Shown: positions 46,329 through 56,614 of the stretch, in pieces
Layout: the number at the start of each line of letters is the position of its first letter
Position numbering within the stretch: position 1 is the stretch's first letter
From: an uncultured Bradyrhizobium sp.
GTDB lineage: Bacteria; Pseudomonadota; Alphaproteobacteria; Rhizobiales; Xanthobacteraceae
Assembly: GCF_936943645.1 (NCBI RefSeq)
Contig: NZ_CAKZJO010000055.1
Location: 1 to 64,000 of the forward strand
Direction of reading: 5' to 3'
DNA: 64,000 bases
Made by a program: the position numbers and the translations under genes
The notes under the pieces: generated by a model
What the model was told of the DNA's origin: nothing
The model's database searches: none
What the model saw: only the letters and a program-made list of their open reading frames with translations

Positions 46329-48692
46329 CTAGCGCCGAACACTCAGCTCGCGGATCGCAAATCCAAGGTCGCGAAGATCACCCGGAAAGTGCGTGGCGGC
46401 GTTCGTCGTCAGCTCGACTGCCAGATTGTCCGCGCCCGTGAAATCATCGAGCTGGAGCGACAGGGGCTCGGAAGGCACGATTCCGCGATAGATCTCATGA
46501 CCGTTGACCTTGATCAGGAATTCGTTGCCCGAAATCGGCATGGCCCACAACACCAGACGCAATGTTCGCGCCGGCGCCGAAGGTTTGTTCGGCACATCGA
46601 AATGCGCGGTGGGGGACGCCCACTGAAGCGCTCCACCGGGCGTTGATTCCTTGCCGAAGACACCGCGTGTCGTGACACCCGGCAGGGCATCGGTGCCGAT
46701 CTCGAGAACGTCGCGGTGTCCCTCCAGATACTCCCGCGACGAGCGATCCGTTGCCACTGATATCAATCGCTGTCCCGCATTGGCGGTCAGCCGGTCGGCT
46801 GACGCGAGGCAGTCGAACTTGTCCCAACCGGCCGGCAAATAGGCGCGTCCCACCTTGCCGGACCACGAGAAGATGTTCGGCGATGCCCAGGCCACGCCGC
46901 GATCGGCGGCAATGCTGCGCAACATGTGATTCATCATGGGATGAGCGACATCGATGACGACGCCATGGCAGCTGCCGAATTCGGCGGATAGGCGATTGTA
47001 GTCCCAATCGAGCGACGCCTTCTGCGCGTCGACCTGCGCGGCGGCGGTCGGAAGACCGGGAATGCCCGCACCCAGCGCCTGAATGACCCACAGCGGTCGC
47101 AGCGCACCGAGCATCAGGTGAGCGATCACGACGATGAAGCTGGCAGCGACGGCGCCGAAACGCCACTGCGCTGCTGCCAGGGGAGTTACGACGAGGGTGA
47201 ACAGCAACGGCGCCGCCATGGCAAGGCCCTTGCCGGCCGCCCAGGCGTGACCAGCCGCCAGAATGGCGATCGGCACGAGGCAGCCCGCCAGGCTGCCGGC
47301 GAGAAAGCGCGCGGCGCTGCCATCGGGCTCGGTACGCCAGATCGTCCGGACCGCCCGTGCGACGCTCCTCACCAGCAAGAACAGGAAACCGTAGAGCAGC
47401 AGCTTCCACACGAACGCGATGACGACGGGCCAACTTGCGGACAGGAGCACGGCATAGAGGCCGAGGCCGGCAACAGCGGCCTCGACGGGCAGCGAGAACC
47501 ACGCATCGGCCAGCTCTCCGAGACGGCTGTCGGGACTGGCAATGATCTCGAGGAAATTCGCTTCGCCGCCAAGCAGGTAGCGTTGAAAATACTTCCACCA
47601 GTCCGGTGGATAGGCAGCTGCATGGCTGAGCTGTCGAACGACATAGGCACCCGTGCCCGACCAGTGTGGAATGCATGCAAGCAGCGATAATCCGACGCCT
47701 GCCAGAAGGCCGGGTGCAGCGACGACCAGGCTTTGCCGCGTCGCTCGACGACAGACCGCCACCACGACGATGGCGGCGGCGGCAAGTCCGTAGACCGTCA
47801 TCGATTCCGGATAGAGAAAGAACGCGCCCGTCATCAGCGCCGCAAAGACAGCTCCCAGCCGCACGATCGAAGCCGGTGCCCGGCCAAACCGATCCCTATC
47901 GAACGCCAACGCGACGAAGGCGAGAAGGAGCAGGAAGATCGGCTGCGTCGAAAGCTGAGACCACGCATTGATGTCGAACACGTACTGCTCGAAAAATCCA
48001 ATCGTGAGCGCGGAGGCGCAGATCCATGCCAGCCAGCGCCGCATTGCGAGCGCGTTGACGAACACGAACAGCGCCGCAAACAGCATGTTGAGCTGCATGC
48101 CGACCATGAACGAATAGGCGCAATCGACGACAGAGCCGCGGCTCACGACCGCAAAGGCTGCATGCATCATCGACACGGCACTACGCCAATCGATGAACCA
48201 CAAGGCCGCCACGGTCTGAGGATCGGACTGTGCACTCTCTACGCCCTGGACGAGCAACGTTGCGTAGTCGAGCGTTCGATAGGAAATCGAAGCTCCGACA
48301 TAGAGAAAGTGATCGTAGACATTCGCCTGGAAGACGCGGAAACGTGGACCACCGGTCCAGCCGGGCGCCAGACAGAGGATCGCAACGGCTGCAACGGTCA
48401 CGATCGCGGCGGGCCATGCACCGGCCGAGATCTTCTTCCGCCACTGTCCATCCTGAACGATCACTGCACCTGCAACGACGAGACCGCAGGTCGCCATCGC
48501 CAGCAGCGTGACCCATGACGCGACGCCGGACAGGTACAGGACAGCGGTCGCTGCCGCGAGCAGGCCGAAGCCGAGTGGCGGCGCGAGCGCCCAGCGGGCG
48601 GCAAAACCTTGCGACGGCAGAAGCAGGGAGAACGGCAGGCCGATGGCTCCGCACATCGATACGAAGAGCCCGACAACCAGGATATCGTGCAT
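46329..48692 (-). CDS. Large polytopic membrane protein with periplasmic C-terminal domain, unknown function
   Basis: The 787-residue product has about thirteen membrane helices in residues 1-530, then a soluble region of ~250 residues. The helical part resembles membrane glycosyltransferases of the YfhO/GT-C type in layout, but no diagnostic motif is seen. The C-terminal end (LRLVLWAMPISGNEFLIKVNGHEIYRG) suggests a beta-sandwich. I start at 48692 (MHDILVVG). The tRNA-Thr lies just upstream. It could handle surface sugars, which is inferred only. Confidence 0.7.
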   Translation of the reverse strand: MHDILVVGLFVSMCGAIGLPFSLLLPSQGFAARWALAPPLGFGLLAAATAVLYLSGVASWVTLLAMATCGLVVAGAVIVQDGQWRKKISAGAWPAAIVTVAAVAILCLAPGWTGGPRFRVFQANVYDHFLYVGASISYRTLDYATLLVQGVESAQSDPQTVAALWFIDWRSAVSMMHAAFAVVSRGSVVDCAYSFMVGMQLNMLFAALFVFVNALAMRRWLAWICASALTIGFFEQYVFDINAWSQLSTQPIFLLLLAFVALAFDRDRFGRAPASIVRLGAVFAALMTGAFFLYPESMTVYGLAAAAIVVVAVCRRATRQSLVVAAPGLLAGVGLSLLACIPHWSGTGAYVVRQLSHAAAYPPDWWKYFQRYLLGGEANFLEIIASPDSRLGELADAWFSLPVEAAVAGLGLYAVLLSASWPVVIAFVWKLLLYGFLFLLVRSVARAVRTIWRTEPDGSAARFLAGSLAGCLVPIAILAAGHAWAAGKGLAMAAPLLFTLVVTPLAAAQWRFGAVAASFIVVIAHLMLGALRPLWVIQALGAGIPGLPTAAAQVDAQKASLDWDYNRLSAEFGSCHGVVIDVAHPMMNHMLRSIAADRGVAWASPNIFSWSGKVGRAYLPAGWDKFDCLASADRLTANAGQRLISVATDRSSREYLEGHRDVLEIGTDALPGVTTRGVFGKESTPGGALQWASPTAHFDVPNKPSAPARTLRLVLWAMPISGNEFLIKVNGHEIYRGIVPSEPLSLQLDDFTGADNLAVELTTNAATHFPGDLRDLGFAIRELSVRR

Positions 48693-48846
48693 CACCGCGA
48701 CTGCCCCCTGGCCGGAAGTAGTTGCGGCGAACGCACCCCCTGTCAATTCGGACGCGGCGCGGCTTCAGGCAGCAAGCAGCCGTCATCGCCGAAGCGGAAG
48801 CGCGATCGAGTGCGGTTCGAAGAGAATCTGCCCCGGATCGAGGCGC

Positions 48847-48922
48847 TGGTGCCGCAAGAGGGATTCGAACCCCCGACCCCGTCATTACGAATGACGTGCT
48901 CTACCGACTGAGCTATTGCGGC
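48847..48922 (-). tRNA. tRNA-Thr (anticodon CGT)
   Basis: On the minus strand the 76-nt cloverleaf begins GCCGCAATAGCTCAGTCGGT. The anticodon stem is CGTCA/TGACG with loop TTCGTAA (anticodon CGT, reads ACG). The T-loop is TTCGAATCC-like, and CCA is encoded (TGG at 48847-48849 on the plus strand). Confidence 0.95.
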
Positions 48923-49018
48923 GAACCCTGCCGGGGCCGGATGCCGACCCCGATACGCGCGCTCCTGATATCGGGCATGGCCCGAATTGGCAAGGACAAG
49001 CCGGCTTCGAATTGGGGC

Positions 49019-50770
49019 TCACGCGCCCCAGCGGGACCAGAACCCACGCCAGCCCCCGGCCTGGGCCTTGGGAGTGCCGATTTGTTCCGTAAATTCGTCG
49101 CTCGGGCCCTCGTCATCGATCCCGGGATCGTCCGGAGCCCGGACGATCGGGATGACCGCGGGAATCGGCGCCGGCGCGGGCTTGCCGAGGTCGGCGCGGG
49201 TCCGGAACACCGGTGTTGCCGCCGGAGGCGTTGATTCGGCGGGCTCGGGAGCCGGTGGGACCGGCTCGGCGGTCACGACGGCCGGCTCTTCCTTGGTGGC
49301 GGTCGGGGGCGAATTGTCCTGTGCGGCCGGCACCGGGGCTGCGGCTGGGGTTGGCGCAGCCACGGGCGGTTCCGCCGGGCCTGCGCTGGGGGCCACCGTC
49401 ACGCGCTTCGGCGGCGGCGCCGCCAGCATGGCTTCCTCGAAGGCGGAGGATTCGATCGTGGTGCCCCTGTCCGAGGGCAGGCTGGCGACCGGCGTCTGCC
49501 ACTGGAAGGCGTCGAGGCGGCCGGTAACAGGGGAAACCGGACGCCAGCGGTCGCTGACATAGCCATCCGCGGTCCAGGCCGGATCGTGGCGGGCGCGCAC
49601 CGCGCGCAGGGTCCAGGCGCGGGCACGACCGCTATCGCCATGCTCGGCGCGTTCGATCTCGGCCATCAACAGCGCGACGCGCTGGGTCGGATCGCTGATG
49701 TAGGGCGCCAGCACCTCGCGCGCGCGGACGAATCCGGAGGCATCGATCGCGGCACGCGCGATCGCGAGCTGGCCCTCGACATGGCCCGGCTTGTCGGCCG
49801 AAATCTTCGCCGCAAGCGTCTCGACGCGCTGCAGGCGCTGCCGCGCGGAGTCGCCGAGCTTCACATGGGCATAGGCCTCCGCGAGATCGGGATGCGGGTT
49901 GGCGAGCCAGGCGGCCTCGACCAGCTTCATGGCGCGGCGCACCTGATGCGCCTCGCTCTCGAACTTCGCAGCGAGCACCGCGGCCGGTACCAGCGTCGGC
50001 GCCAGCCTGATCGCCTCCATCACGCTCTCGCGCGCGACATCGCGGTCCATGGTCGCCAATTCCAGCGCGCGCGCCGTGAGCAGCACGCCGCGCTGGCGGC
50101 GATAGGCCGGCTTGTCGATCAGGCCCGCGGACAGATTCGAATCGAGGATCGCGAGCGCGCCGCCCCAGTCGCCGCGCGCACAGCGGAAGCCGAGCACCGC
50201 TTGCGAGGCCCAGGTCGAGGCTGGCGACAGCTTGATCGCTTCCTCCGCGATCATCACGGCACCGACCGCATCGTCGGCGCGCTGCGCCTCGATGAACAGG
50301 CCGCGCAGGCCAAGCAGCCGCGTATCTTCGCGCTCGGCCATGGCGCGGAACACGCGCTGCGCCTCGTCGCGATTGCCTTCGAGCTGCGCCGACTGCGCAT
50401 GCAGCAGCAGAGCGAGCGGATCATTCGGCGCATGCCGCCGTGCCGCCTCGGCATGACGGCGGGCGAGCGCGGTGTCGCCGTGACCGATCGCGAGCAGACC
50501 GTGGGTGATGGCGTGGCGACCCCGCGCGTGACGCTTGTCGTGGCGGCGGCGCCGCATGCGCCCCGGTGTGCGCCAGATCGTCGTCAGGATGCTCCAGATC
50601 AGCACGACCGCGGCGGCAAAGAGGCCAAGCATGAACACGAATCGCGGAAGCGTCGTCGAGAGGCGGAAATGACCTGCATTCAGGACGAGATCGCCCGGCT
50701 GGTCGGCGACCCAGGCCGCGCCGGCTGCCGCCAGTGCGATCAAGACAAGGAAGAGGACGATGCGAAGCAT
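49019..50770 (-). CDS. hemY: HemY-like TPR membrane protein
   Basis: The 583-residue product has two N-terminal helices (1-20 and 43-65) and the HemY N-terminal pattern (ADQPGDLVLNAGHFRLSTT). TPR-like helices follow (ARRHAEAARRHAPNDPLALLLHAQSAQLEGNRDEA), then a long Pro/Ala-rich tail from ~430. HemY is clustered with heme genes but is not itself a heme enzyme in this form. It follows the mitofilin-like gene by 36 bases. Confidence 0.9.
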   Translation of the reverse strand: MLRIVLFLVLIALAAAGAAWVADQPGDLVLNAGHFRLSTTLPRFVFMLGLFAAAVVLIWSILTTIWRTPGRMRRRRHDKRHARGRHAITHGLLAIGHGDTALARRHAEAARRHAPNDPLALLLHAQSAQLEGNRDEAQRVFRAMAEREDTRLLGLRGLFIEAQRADDAVGAVMIAEEAIKLSPASTWASQAVLGFRCARGDWGGALAILDSNLSAGLIDKPAYRRQRGVLLTARALELATMDRDVARESVMEAIRLAPTLVPAAVLAAKFESEAHQVRRAMKLVEAAWLANPHPDLAEAYAHVKLGDSARQRLQRVETLAAKISADKPGHVEGQLAIARAAIDASGFVRAREVLAPYISDPTQRVALLMAEIERAEHGDSGRARAWTLRAVRARHDPAWTADGYVSDRWRPVSPVTGRLDAFQWQTPVASLPSDRGTTIESSAFEEAMLAAPPPKRVTVAPSAGPAEPPVAAPTPAAAPVPAAQDNSPPTATKEEPAVVTAEPVPPAPEPAESTPPAATPVFRTRADLGKPAPAPIPAVIPIVRAPDDPGIDDEGPSDEFTEQIGTPKAQAGGWRGFWSRWGA

Positions 50771-50806
50771 GGCGATCCCTATTACGCGCCGATTGTTGCG
50801 CGAATC

Positions 50807-52000
50807 TTATCGAGCAGATTTGGCGAGATCCGCCATGGCATCATCCGCGAATTTGCGAGAGGCGGCGAGCGCGGCGTCGCGGGCCTCGGCCTTGTCGAGC
50901 CAGGCCTGCGCCGGCACGCGATCGGCCTCCGGCAGCGTCTTGAGCTCGCGCCGCGCTTCCACGAAATCATTGCGGAGCGCCGCCGCCGTCACCCGCGCGA
51001 CGATGGCGCCGCGATCGTTGCCGACGCCGTCGGTACGCTCGATGCGGACGAGTTTCGATGCGCCGGCCTGAAGACGCTCGACGATGCCCGCGTTCGCGGC
51101 CGGGGCTTCCGCCGGCGGCGACAGTTTCGGCACGATGTTGAGGAGTTCGCGACTCAGCGCGACCGGGGTCGGGATGCCCGACGATGCAAACACATCGAGC
51201 GGCTTCAGCACGTCAGGCTTGGCGGCGAGCGAACGCGCCGCGGACAGCTGCGACTGATAGGGGTCGCCATGGCGAACGGCGACGTCGAGCAAGGCCGCTG
51301 CCACCACGAAGCGCAGAGGCTTGTCGTCCATCGCCTTGTTATCGGCGAGCTTCTCGCCTTGCTGCGCGAGCTCGGCCCGCTCCGTCTTGCTGGCGCGCTC
51401 GAGCTGCGCGAGGCGATCGGTGAGCGCGGCGATATCAGGCGCAGCGGAGGGCGGCGCGGATTTCGTATCACTCAGCGCGCTCGCGGTCTTGTCGGACTGC
51501 GCGCGAAGATTGGCGATATCGCTGCGCAGGCTGTTTGCGGACTTCTCCAGCGCGTCGATCCGCGCCGCCATGGCCGGATCGGCGACGGGCTTGCCGGCCT
51601 TGGCTTCGACCGCAGCGACACGGCCGCTCAACGCATCGACGGTCGCGCCCGTGACTTGCGGCGCGGCCGGCGGGGCCTGCACGGCGGGCCAGCCCAGCAT
51701 CCAGCCGACCGCGATCACGACTGCCGCGGCGACAGCGCCGGAAAGCGGCGCGACAACCCAGGGCGAAATCGAGGACGCGGGAGCCTGCGCTTCAATGCGC
51801 TCCGGCTCTGCGTCAACCTGGTCGGATTTGGCCTGCCCGGGCTCGGCGTGCTCCGGCGCAGGCGGGGTCTCGGGCTCGACCGCCGGCTCCTGCGGCTGGG
51901 TCGAAACTTCGTTGGCTTCGAGGTCGATGGTGGGCGGAGTGCGCTTGGCACGACCACTTTCGGGCGCCAATCCTGCGTCTTCAGGCTTGTCGTCGGCCAT
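50807..52000 (-). CDS. Mitofilin/Mic60-like membrane protein
   Basis: The 397-residue product has an acidic N-terminus, one membrane helix at ~80-105 and a coiled-coil region (~115-215). The helical C-terminal domain (from ~225) has the mitofilin-like LLNIVPKLSPPAEAP and VARVTAAALRNDFVEARREL segments. Alphaproteobacterial Mic60 is known to sit between hemD and hemY and to shape intracytoplasmic membranes; the gene order here matches. It is an identification from context plus layout. Confidence 0.82.
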   Translation of the reverse strand: MADDKPEDAGLAPESGRAKRTPPTIDLEANEVSTQPQEPAVEPETPPAPEHAEPGQAKSDQVDAEPERIEAQAPASSISPWVVAPLSGAVAAAVVIAVGWMLGWPAVQAPPAAPQVTGATVDALSGRVAAVEAKAGKPVADPAMAARIDALEKSANSLRSDIANLRAQSDKTASALSDTKSAPPSAAPDIAALTDRLAQLERASKTERAELAQQGEKLADNKAMDDKPLRFVVAAALLDVAVRHGDPYQSQLSAARSLAAKPDVLKPLDVFASSGIPTPVALSRELLNIVPKLSPPAEAPAANAGIVERLQAGASKLVRIERTDGVGNDRGAIVARVTAAALRNDFVEARRELKTLPEADRVPAQAWLDKAEARDAALAASRKFADDAMADLAKSAR

Positions 52001-52060
52001 CGTGACGGTTCCTCACACTTCCATACCAGGACGCATTTGCGTCGGATTCGGCCCGACCTC

Positions 52061-52807
52061 TTACGCCAAACGGGTCCGCAAAGCACGCTCCAAGGTGGCA
52101 AACAAGGCATTTTCGTCCGGTGTCGCGGCAACCAGAACCTGGGACGCGCCGGCCTCGCGCAGTGCGTCCGCCACCGCCTCGGACAGGCAGCATTGCGGGA
52201 TGGCCAGCGCCGAGATTTCGACGCCTTCGTCCCGCGCCGCATCCAGGAACGCGCGGGCGCTGCGCCGGGAGTAGTGCAGCACCGCCTCGACCCCGTGGGC
52301 GGCAAAGCCCTCGCAAACCTCGCGCGGCAGATGCTTGACCGGTGCCATGCGATAGGTCGTCTGCGTGACCACGGAAAAACCTTCCGCACCGAGCTCGCCG
52401 CCGAGATCGCGCGACAGATCGGCGCCCGCAAGATACAGCAGCGTGCTTTTCTTCTTCAGCACCTTGTCGCGTGCGCTCTGCACCACCGTCTCGCGCAAGG
52501 ACGCAGCATCGCCGCCGGCGACGATCACCTGGGCGAAACCGGCGTCGCGGGCCGCAGCGGCCGTATGCTCACCGACCGCAAACAACGGCAGCCCCAGCAG
52601 ACCAAGGTCCCGCAATTGCGGTGCGACGGCACGGATCGCGTTGGCCGACGTGACAATGACGGCGGCATAGGGCGCTTCACTTTCGCTGCGGAAGGCGACC
52701 GGCTCGAACTTGAGAGCCGGCGCAAGCATCACCGCATGCCCCCGCGCACGCAGATTTTCCGCCGTCGCCTCGTTGTCGGGATGCGGCCGTGTGACAAGAA
52801 TGGACAT
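52061..52807 (-). CDS. hemD: Uroporphyrinogen-III synthase
   Basis: The 248-residue product makes uroporphyrinogen III from hydroxymethylbilane. The family is poorly conserved; visible features are ILVTRPHPDNEATAENL, VIVTSANAIRAV, FAVGEHTAAAARDAGF and HYSRRSARAFLDAA. I start at 52807 because the longer upstream frame runs across the divergent tsaD gene. It leads the hemD - mitofilin-like - hemY cluster. Confidence 0.9.
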   Translation of the reverse strand: MSILVTRPHPDNEATAENLRARGHAVMLAPALKFEPVAFRSESEAPYAAVIVTSANAIRAVAPQLRDLGLLGLPLFAVGEHTAAAARDAGFAQVIVAGGDAASLRETVVQSARDKVLKKKSTLLYLAGADLSRDLGGELGAEGFSVVTQTTYRMAPVKHLPREVCEGFAAHGVEAVLHYSRRSARAFLDAARDEGVEISALAIPQCCLSEAVADALREAGASQVLVAATPDENALFATLERALRTRLA

Positions 52808-52939
52808 CGCAGGTGTTCCCGAACCAATTGGCGGCGGCGCATCACTGGCAGGGCTGCGCGTGACGATTGCGCAGTCTGGCCCCGGAATGCTACCGGACGT
52901 ACCAGAACTCCGCTTTCCGGATGAGCGCAAGGGCGCAAA

Positions 52940-54031
52940 TTGGATAACAATTCGCCAATGCTGGTGCTGGGCATCGAAACAACCTGCGACGAGACCGCCG
53001 CGGCCGTGATCGAGCGCGCGGGCGACGGCCGCGGCAAGATCCTGTCCAACATCGTGCGATCGCAGGTCGAGGAACACGCCCGCTTCGGCGGCGTGGTGCC
53101 GGAGATTGCCGCGCGCGCGCATGTCGACCTGCTCGACGGCATCGTCGATCGCGCCATGCGCGAGGCCGGCATCGGCTTCGGCGAGCTCGGCGGTGTCGCG
53201 GCCGCCGCAGGCCCGGGCCTGATCGGCGGCGTCATCGTCGGGCTCACCACCGCGAAGGCGATCGCGATGGTGCATGAGACGCCGCTGGTTGCGGTCAACC
53301 ATCTCGAGGCGCATGCGCTGACGCCGCGTCTCACTGACGGAATAGAGTTTCCCTATTGTCTGTTTCTCGCCTCCGGCGGCCATACCCAGATCGTCGCCGT
53401 CACCGGTGTCGGACAATATGTGCGGCTCGGCACCACCGTCGACGATGCGATCGGCGAGGCCTTCGACAAGGTCGCGAAGATGCTGGGCCTGCCATATCCC
53501 GGCGGGCCGCAGGTCGAGCGCGCGGCGGCAAGCGGCGATCCTACGCGCTTTGCGTTCCCGCGGCCGATGCAGGGGCGCCCCGATGCCAATTTCTCGCTAT
53601 CGGGATTGAAGACGGCGGTTCGTACCGAGGCGAGCCGGTTACCTGAGATCACGCCGCAGGACATCAGCGACCTCTGCGCGAGTTTTCAGGCCGCCGTTCT
53701 CGATTCCACCGCCGACCGGTTGAGCGTCGGGCTCAGGCTGTTCCGCGAAAAGTTCGGCGCGCCGCGCGCCCTGGTCGCGGCCGGCGGCGTCGCCGCCAAT
53801 CAGGCGATCCGCGGCGCTCTCGATGACGTCGCAAGGCAGGCCGGAACGCAATTGATCATGCCGCCGCCCGCGCTCTGCACCGACAACGGCGCGATGATCG
53901 CCTGGGCCGGCGCGGAGCGTCTCGCGCTCGGCCTGACCGACACGATGGAGGCCCAGCCCCGCGCACGCTGGCTGCTCGACGCCAACGCAACCGCGCCGGC
54001 AGGCTACGGCAAGACGCGGGCGGGATATTAG
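52940..54031 (+). CDS. tsaD: tRNA threonylcarbamoyladenosine transferase subunit TsaD
   Basis: TsaD transfers threonylcarbamoyl to A37 of ANN-decoding tRNAs. The product has [15 protein letters not shown], the metal-binding NHLEAHAL and [10 protein letters not shown] use the TTG at 52940, which has AAGGG six bases upstream; the ATG at 52958 (MLVLGIETT) is a close alternative. It is divergent from hemD and followed by gpsA with a 1-base gap. Confidence 0.95.
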   Translation: MDNNSPMLVLGIETTCDETAAAVIERAGDGRGKILSNIVRSQVEEHARFGGVVPEIAARAHVDLLDGIVDRAMREAGIGFGELGGVAAAAGPGLIGGVIVGLTTAKAIAMVHETPLVAVNHLEAHALTPRLTDGIEFPYCLFLASGGHTQIVAVTGVGQYVRLGTTVDDAIGEAFDKVAKMLGLPYPGGPQVERAAASGDPTRFAFPRPMQGRPDANFSLSGLKTAVRTEASRLPEITPQDISDLCASFQAAVLDSTADRLSVGLRLFREKFGAPRALVAAGGVAANQAIRGALDDVARQAGTQLIMPPPALCTDNGAMIAWAGAERLALGLTDTMEAQPRARWLLDANATAPAGYGKTRAGY

Positions 54032-54032
54032 A

Positions 54033-55013
54033 ATGTCCGCATTCCAATCCGTCGCGGTGATCGGGGCGGGCGCCTGGGGCACGGCACTGGCAACCGTGGC
54101 GGCGCGGGCGGGACGCACCGTGACGCTGTGGGCGCGCAATGCCGATCATGCCGCGCGGATCGCATCGACGCGCGACAATCCCCGGCTGCCCGGCGTGCGG
54201 ATCGCTCCCGAGATCATCGTCACGAGCGATCTCGCCGAGGCGTCGCGCGCGGAGATGCTGCTGATCGCGACGCCGGCGCAGCATCTGCGCGGCGCGGTCA
54301 ACATGCTGGCCTCGCATCTGACACGGCCGGTTCCGATCATTGCCTCCGCCAAGGGTATCGAGCACGGCACCCACAAATTCATGACCGACGTGATCGCGGA
54401 GGCCGCGCCGCATGCACAGCCGGCGATCCTGTCGGGTCCAAGCTTTGCCGACGACGTTGCGCGCGGCCTCCCGACCGCGGTGACCCTGGCGGCGAAAGAC
54501 GAGGCGCTGGCCAGCCGCCTCGTGCAAGCGCTGGGCTCGCCGACATTCCGCCCCTATCACTCCACCGACATCCGCGGCGTCGAGATCGGCGGCGCCGCCA
54601 AGAATGTGCTGGCGATCGCCGTCGGCATCGCAGTCGGGCGCAAGCTCGGCGCTTCCGCCCAGGCTGCGCTCACGACCCGCGGCTTTGCCGAGCTGACGCG
54701 CCTTGGCCGCGCGCTCGGCGCACGCAGCGAGACGCTCACGGGCCTGTCCGGTCTCGGCGATCTCATCCTGACCTGCGCGAGCCCGCAATCACGCAATTTC
54801 GCGCTCGGCCTCGCACTCGGCCGCGGCGAGCAGCCGCCCGCCGGCAAGCTTGCCGAGGGCGAATTCACCGCGCCGGTGCTGATCGAACTTGCGGCTTCGC
54901 AAGACATCGAGATGCCGGTATCAGAAGCGGTCGCGTCGATCCTGAGCGGCCGAGGCACGATCGACGCGGCGATCTCGGGACTGCTGACGCGTCCCTTCAA
55001 GTCTGAGGAATGA
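54033..55013 (+). CDS. gpsA: Glycerol-3-phosphate dehydrogenase [NAD(P)+]
   Basis: The enzyme makes sn-glycerol-3-phosphate for phospholipids. The 326-residue product has [46 protein letters not shown] and [19 protein letters not shown] with the catalytic Lys. It follows tsaD and is joined to the EVE gene by ATGA overlap or near overlap, so the three form an operon. Confidence 0.96.
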   Translation: MSAFQSVAVIGAGAWGTALATVAARAGRTVTLWARNADHAARIASTRDNPRLPGVRIAPEIIVTSDLAEASRAEMLLIATPAQHLRGAVNMLASHLTRPVPIIASAKGIEHGTHKFMTDVIAEAAPHAQPAILSGPSFADDVARGLPTAVTLAAKDEALASRLVQALGSPTFRPYHSTDIRGVEIGGAAKNVLAIAVGIAVGRKLGASAQAALTTRGFAELTRLGRALGARSETLTGLSGLGDLILTCASPQSRNFALGLALGRGEQPPAGKLAEGEFTAPVLIELAASQDIEMPVSEAVASILSGRGTIDAAISGLLTRPFKSEE

Positions 55014-55015
55014 AC

Positions 55016-55429
55016 ATGGCGTACTGGCTGGTGAAATCCGAACCATCGGTGTGGTCCTGGGACCAGCAGGTGGCGAAGGGCGCCCAGGGCGAAGCCTGGA
55101 CCGGCGTGCGCAATTACACCGCGCGCCAGAATCTCGTCGCCATGAAGAAGGGTGACAAGGCGTTCTATTATCATTCCAACGAGGGCAAGGAGATCGTCGG
55201 CATCGTCGAGGTCATCAAGGAGGCCTATCCCGATCCGACCGACAAGACCGAAAAATTCGTCTGCGTCGACATCAAGGCCGACAAGCCCCTGAAGACGCCG
55301 GTGACGATGGCCGCGGTCAAGGAAGAGAAGAAGCTCGCCGGGATGGACCTGGTGAAATATTCGCGCCTGTCGGTGCAGAAAGTGACGGCGGAAGAGTGGA
55401 AGCTGGTTTGCAAGATGGGCGGGGTTTAG
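55016..55429 (+). CDS. EVE domain-containing protein
   Basis: The 137-residue product has YWLVKSEPSVWSWDQQV, the pocket strand WTGVRNYTARQNLVAMKKGDKAFYYHS, and the C-terminal YSRLSVQKVTAEEW. EVE domains bind modified bases and resemble PUA/YTH folds. The ATG at 55016 has TGAGGA six bases upstream; the one at 55010 is too close to it. It is the third gene after tsaD and gpsA. Confidence 0.9.
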   Translation: MAYWLVKSEPSVWSWDQQVAKGAQGEAWTGVRNYTARQNLVAMKKGDKAFYYHSNEGKEIVGIVEVIKEAYPDPTDKTEKFVCVDIKADKPLKTPVTMAAVKEEKKLAGMDLVKYSRLSVQKVTAEEWKLVCKMGGV

Positions 55430-55433
55430 TCGC

Positions 55434-56513
55434 TCACGTCGCCGGCAACGCAAACACTTCGCATGGCGCAGCAATGCCGCGCAGCGCGTGCGATCCGAGT
55501 GCGACCAGCTTCATCTCCGTCTCGGCGGCAAGCGCGCCCGACACCAGCACCGTCCGTCCCAGCGGCTTGCACAATCCCTCGAGCCGGCTGGCGAGATTGA
55601 CGGCGGGACCGATCGCCGTGAAATCCAGCCGGTTGGCCGCACCGATATTGCCCCAGAGCATCTCACCCAGATGCAGCGCGGCGCCGAATGCCAGCGGCGG
55701 CAACCCTTGAGCGCCGCGCTCCTTGTTGAGATAGACCATCCCGGCCTCGGCTGCGCCCGCGGCACGCAGAGCGGCCTCGCAGGCGTGGCGCGGCGATGCC
55801 TCGACCACCGGAAAGATCGCGAGCACGCCGTCGCCGATGAATTTCAGCACCTCGCCGCCGAAGGCGTGAACCGCACCAGCGATGCGATCGAACCAGGCAT
55901 CGAGCGCGGCGATGACCTGGGCCGGTTGTGTGGTTTCCGACAAGCTCGTGAAATTGCGCAGGTCCGCATAGAGCAGCGCGGCCTGAATGGTCTCGCCGAG
56001 ATCACGACGCAAGGGCGCCGCGAGCACCCGCTCAGCGCTGCGCTTGCCGAGATAGGCATCCAGCGTTGCCCGCAACGTGGCACGTGCCGCGAGCACGGCG
56101 AGGGGCGTCGCGGCAAAACGCGCGGCCTGGCGCAGTTGCCCGATTTCGTCTGCCGTGAACGGACGCGGCGCGATCCAGCCGAGCAACGGCCCGTCTTGCC
56201 GTCCGACCACGTCTTCGTGCACCTCGCCGCGCGCGATGTCGCGCAACCAGCGGCGACCGGCATCATTGGGCGGATCCGGTGCCAGGCCGCCAGGCGCGAA
56301 GCCGAGCGCTTCGATCACCTGGCCACTGTCGGCGCGCCACAACCAGGTCCGCTTCGCGATCAGCGGATGCGGCACCTCCAGCGTCAGGGCGCCCGCCGCG
56401 ATCGGCACGCCGTCGGCGACCAGATGCGCGCCGAGTTCCGCGAGCAGGCGATCCGCTCCGCCACTGTCCGAGGCGGCATCGACAAGCCAGGCGAGGGTCG
56501 GGGACAGCTGCAT
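55434..56513 (-). CDS. Class III adenylate/guanylate cyclase domain protein
   Basis: The 359-residue product has an N-terminal region of ~185 residues (FTADEIGQLRQAARFAATPLAVLAARATLRATL) that may sense a signal. The catalytic domain has LLYADLRNFTSLSE, GGEVLKFIGDGVLAIF and DFTAIGPAVNLASRLE, so metal Asp residues and the Asn/Arg pair are present. It is convergent with the EVE gene. I start at 56513 (MQLSPTLAWLV). Confidence 0.88.
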   Translation of the reverse strand: MQLSPTLAWLVDAASDSGGADRLLAELGAHLVADGVPIAAGALTLEVPHPLIAKRTWLWRADSGQVIEALGFAPGGLAPDPPNDAGRRWLRDIARGEVHEDVVGRQDGPLLGWIAPRPFTADEIGQLRQAARFAATPLAVLAARATLRATLDAYLGKRSAERVLAAPLRRDLGETIQAALLYADLRNFTSLSETTQPAQVIAALDAWFDRIAGAVHAFGGEVLKFIGDGVLAIFPVVEASPRHACEAALRAAGAAEAGMVYLNKERGAQGLPPLAFGAALHLGEMLWGNIGAANRLDFTAIGPAVNLASRLEGLCKPLGRTVLVSGALAAETEMKLVALGSHALRGIAAPCEVFALPAT

Positions 56514-56614
56514 GGTTCGATCATGACGAGGGCGGGCCGGGTTTGTCACGGGCAATCCTTGACGAGCGGCTTTGCCGCCGCCATGTGCCAGTGTCAGCGA
56601 AGGGATATTCCCCG

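Noticed and set aside
49586..52924. 1112-codon ORF opposite hemY, the mitofilin-like gene and hemD
   Set aside because: It spans three supported genes on the other strand and has Arg/Gly-rich shadow composition.
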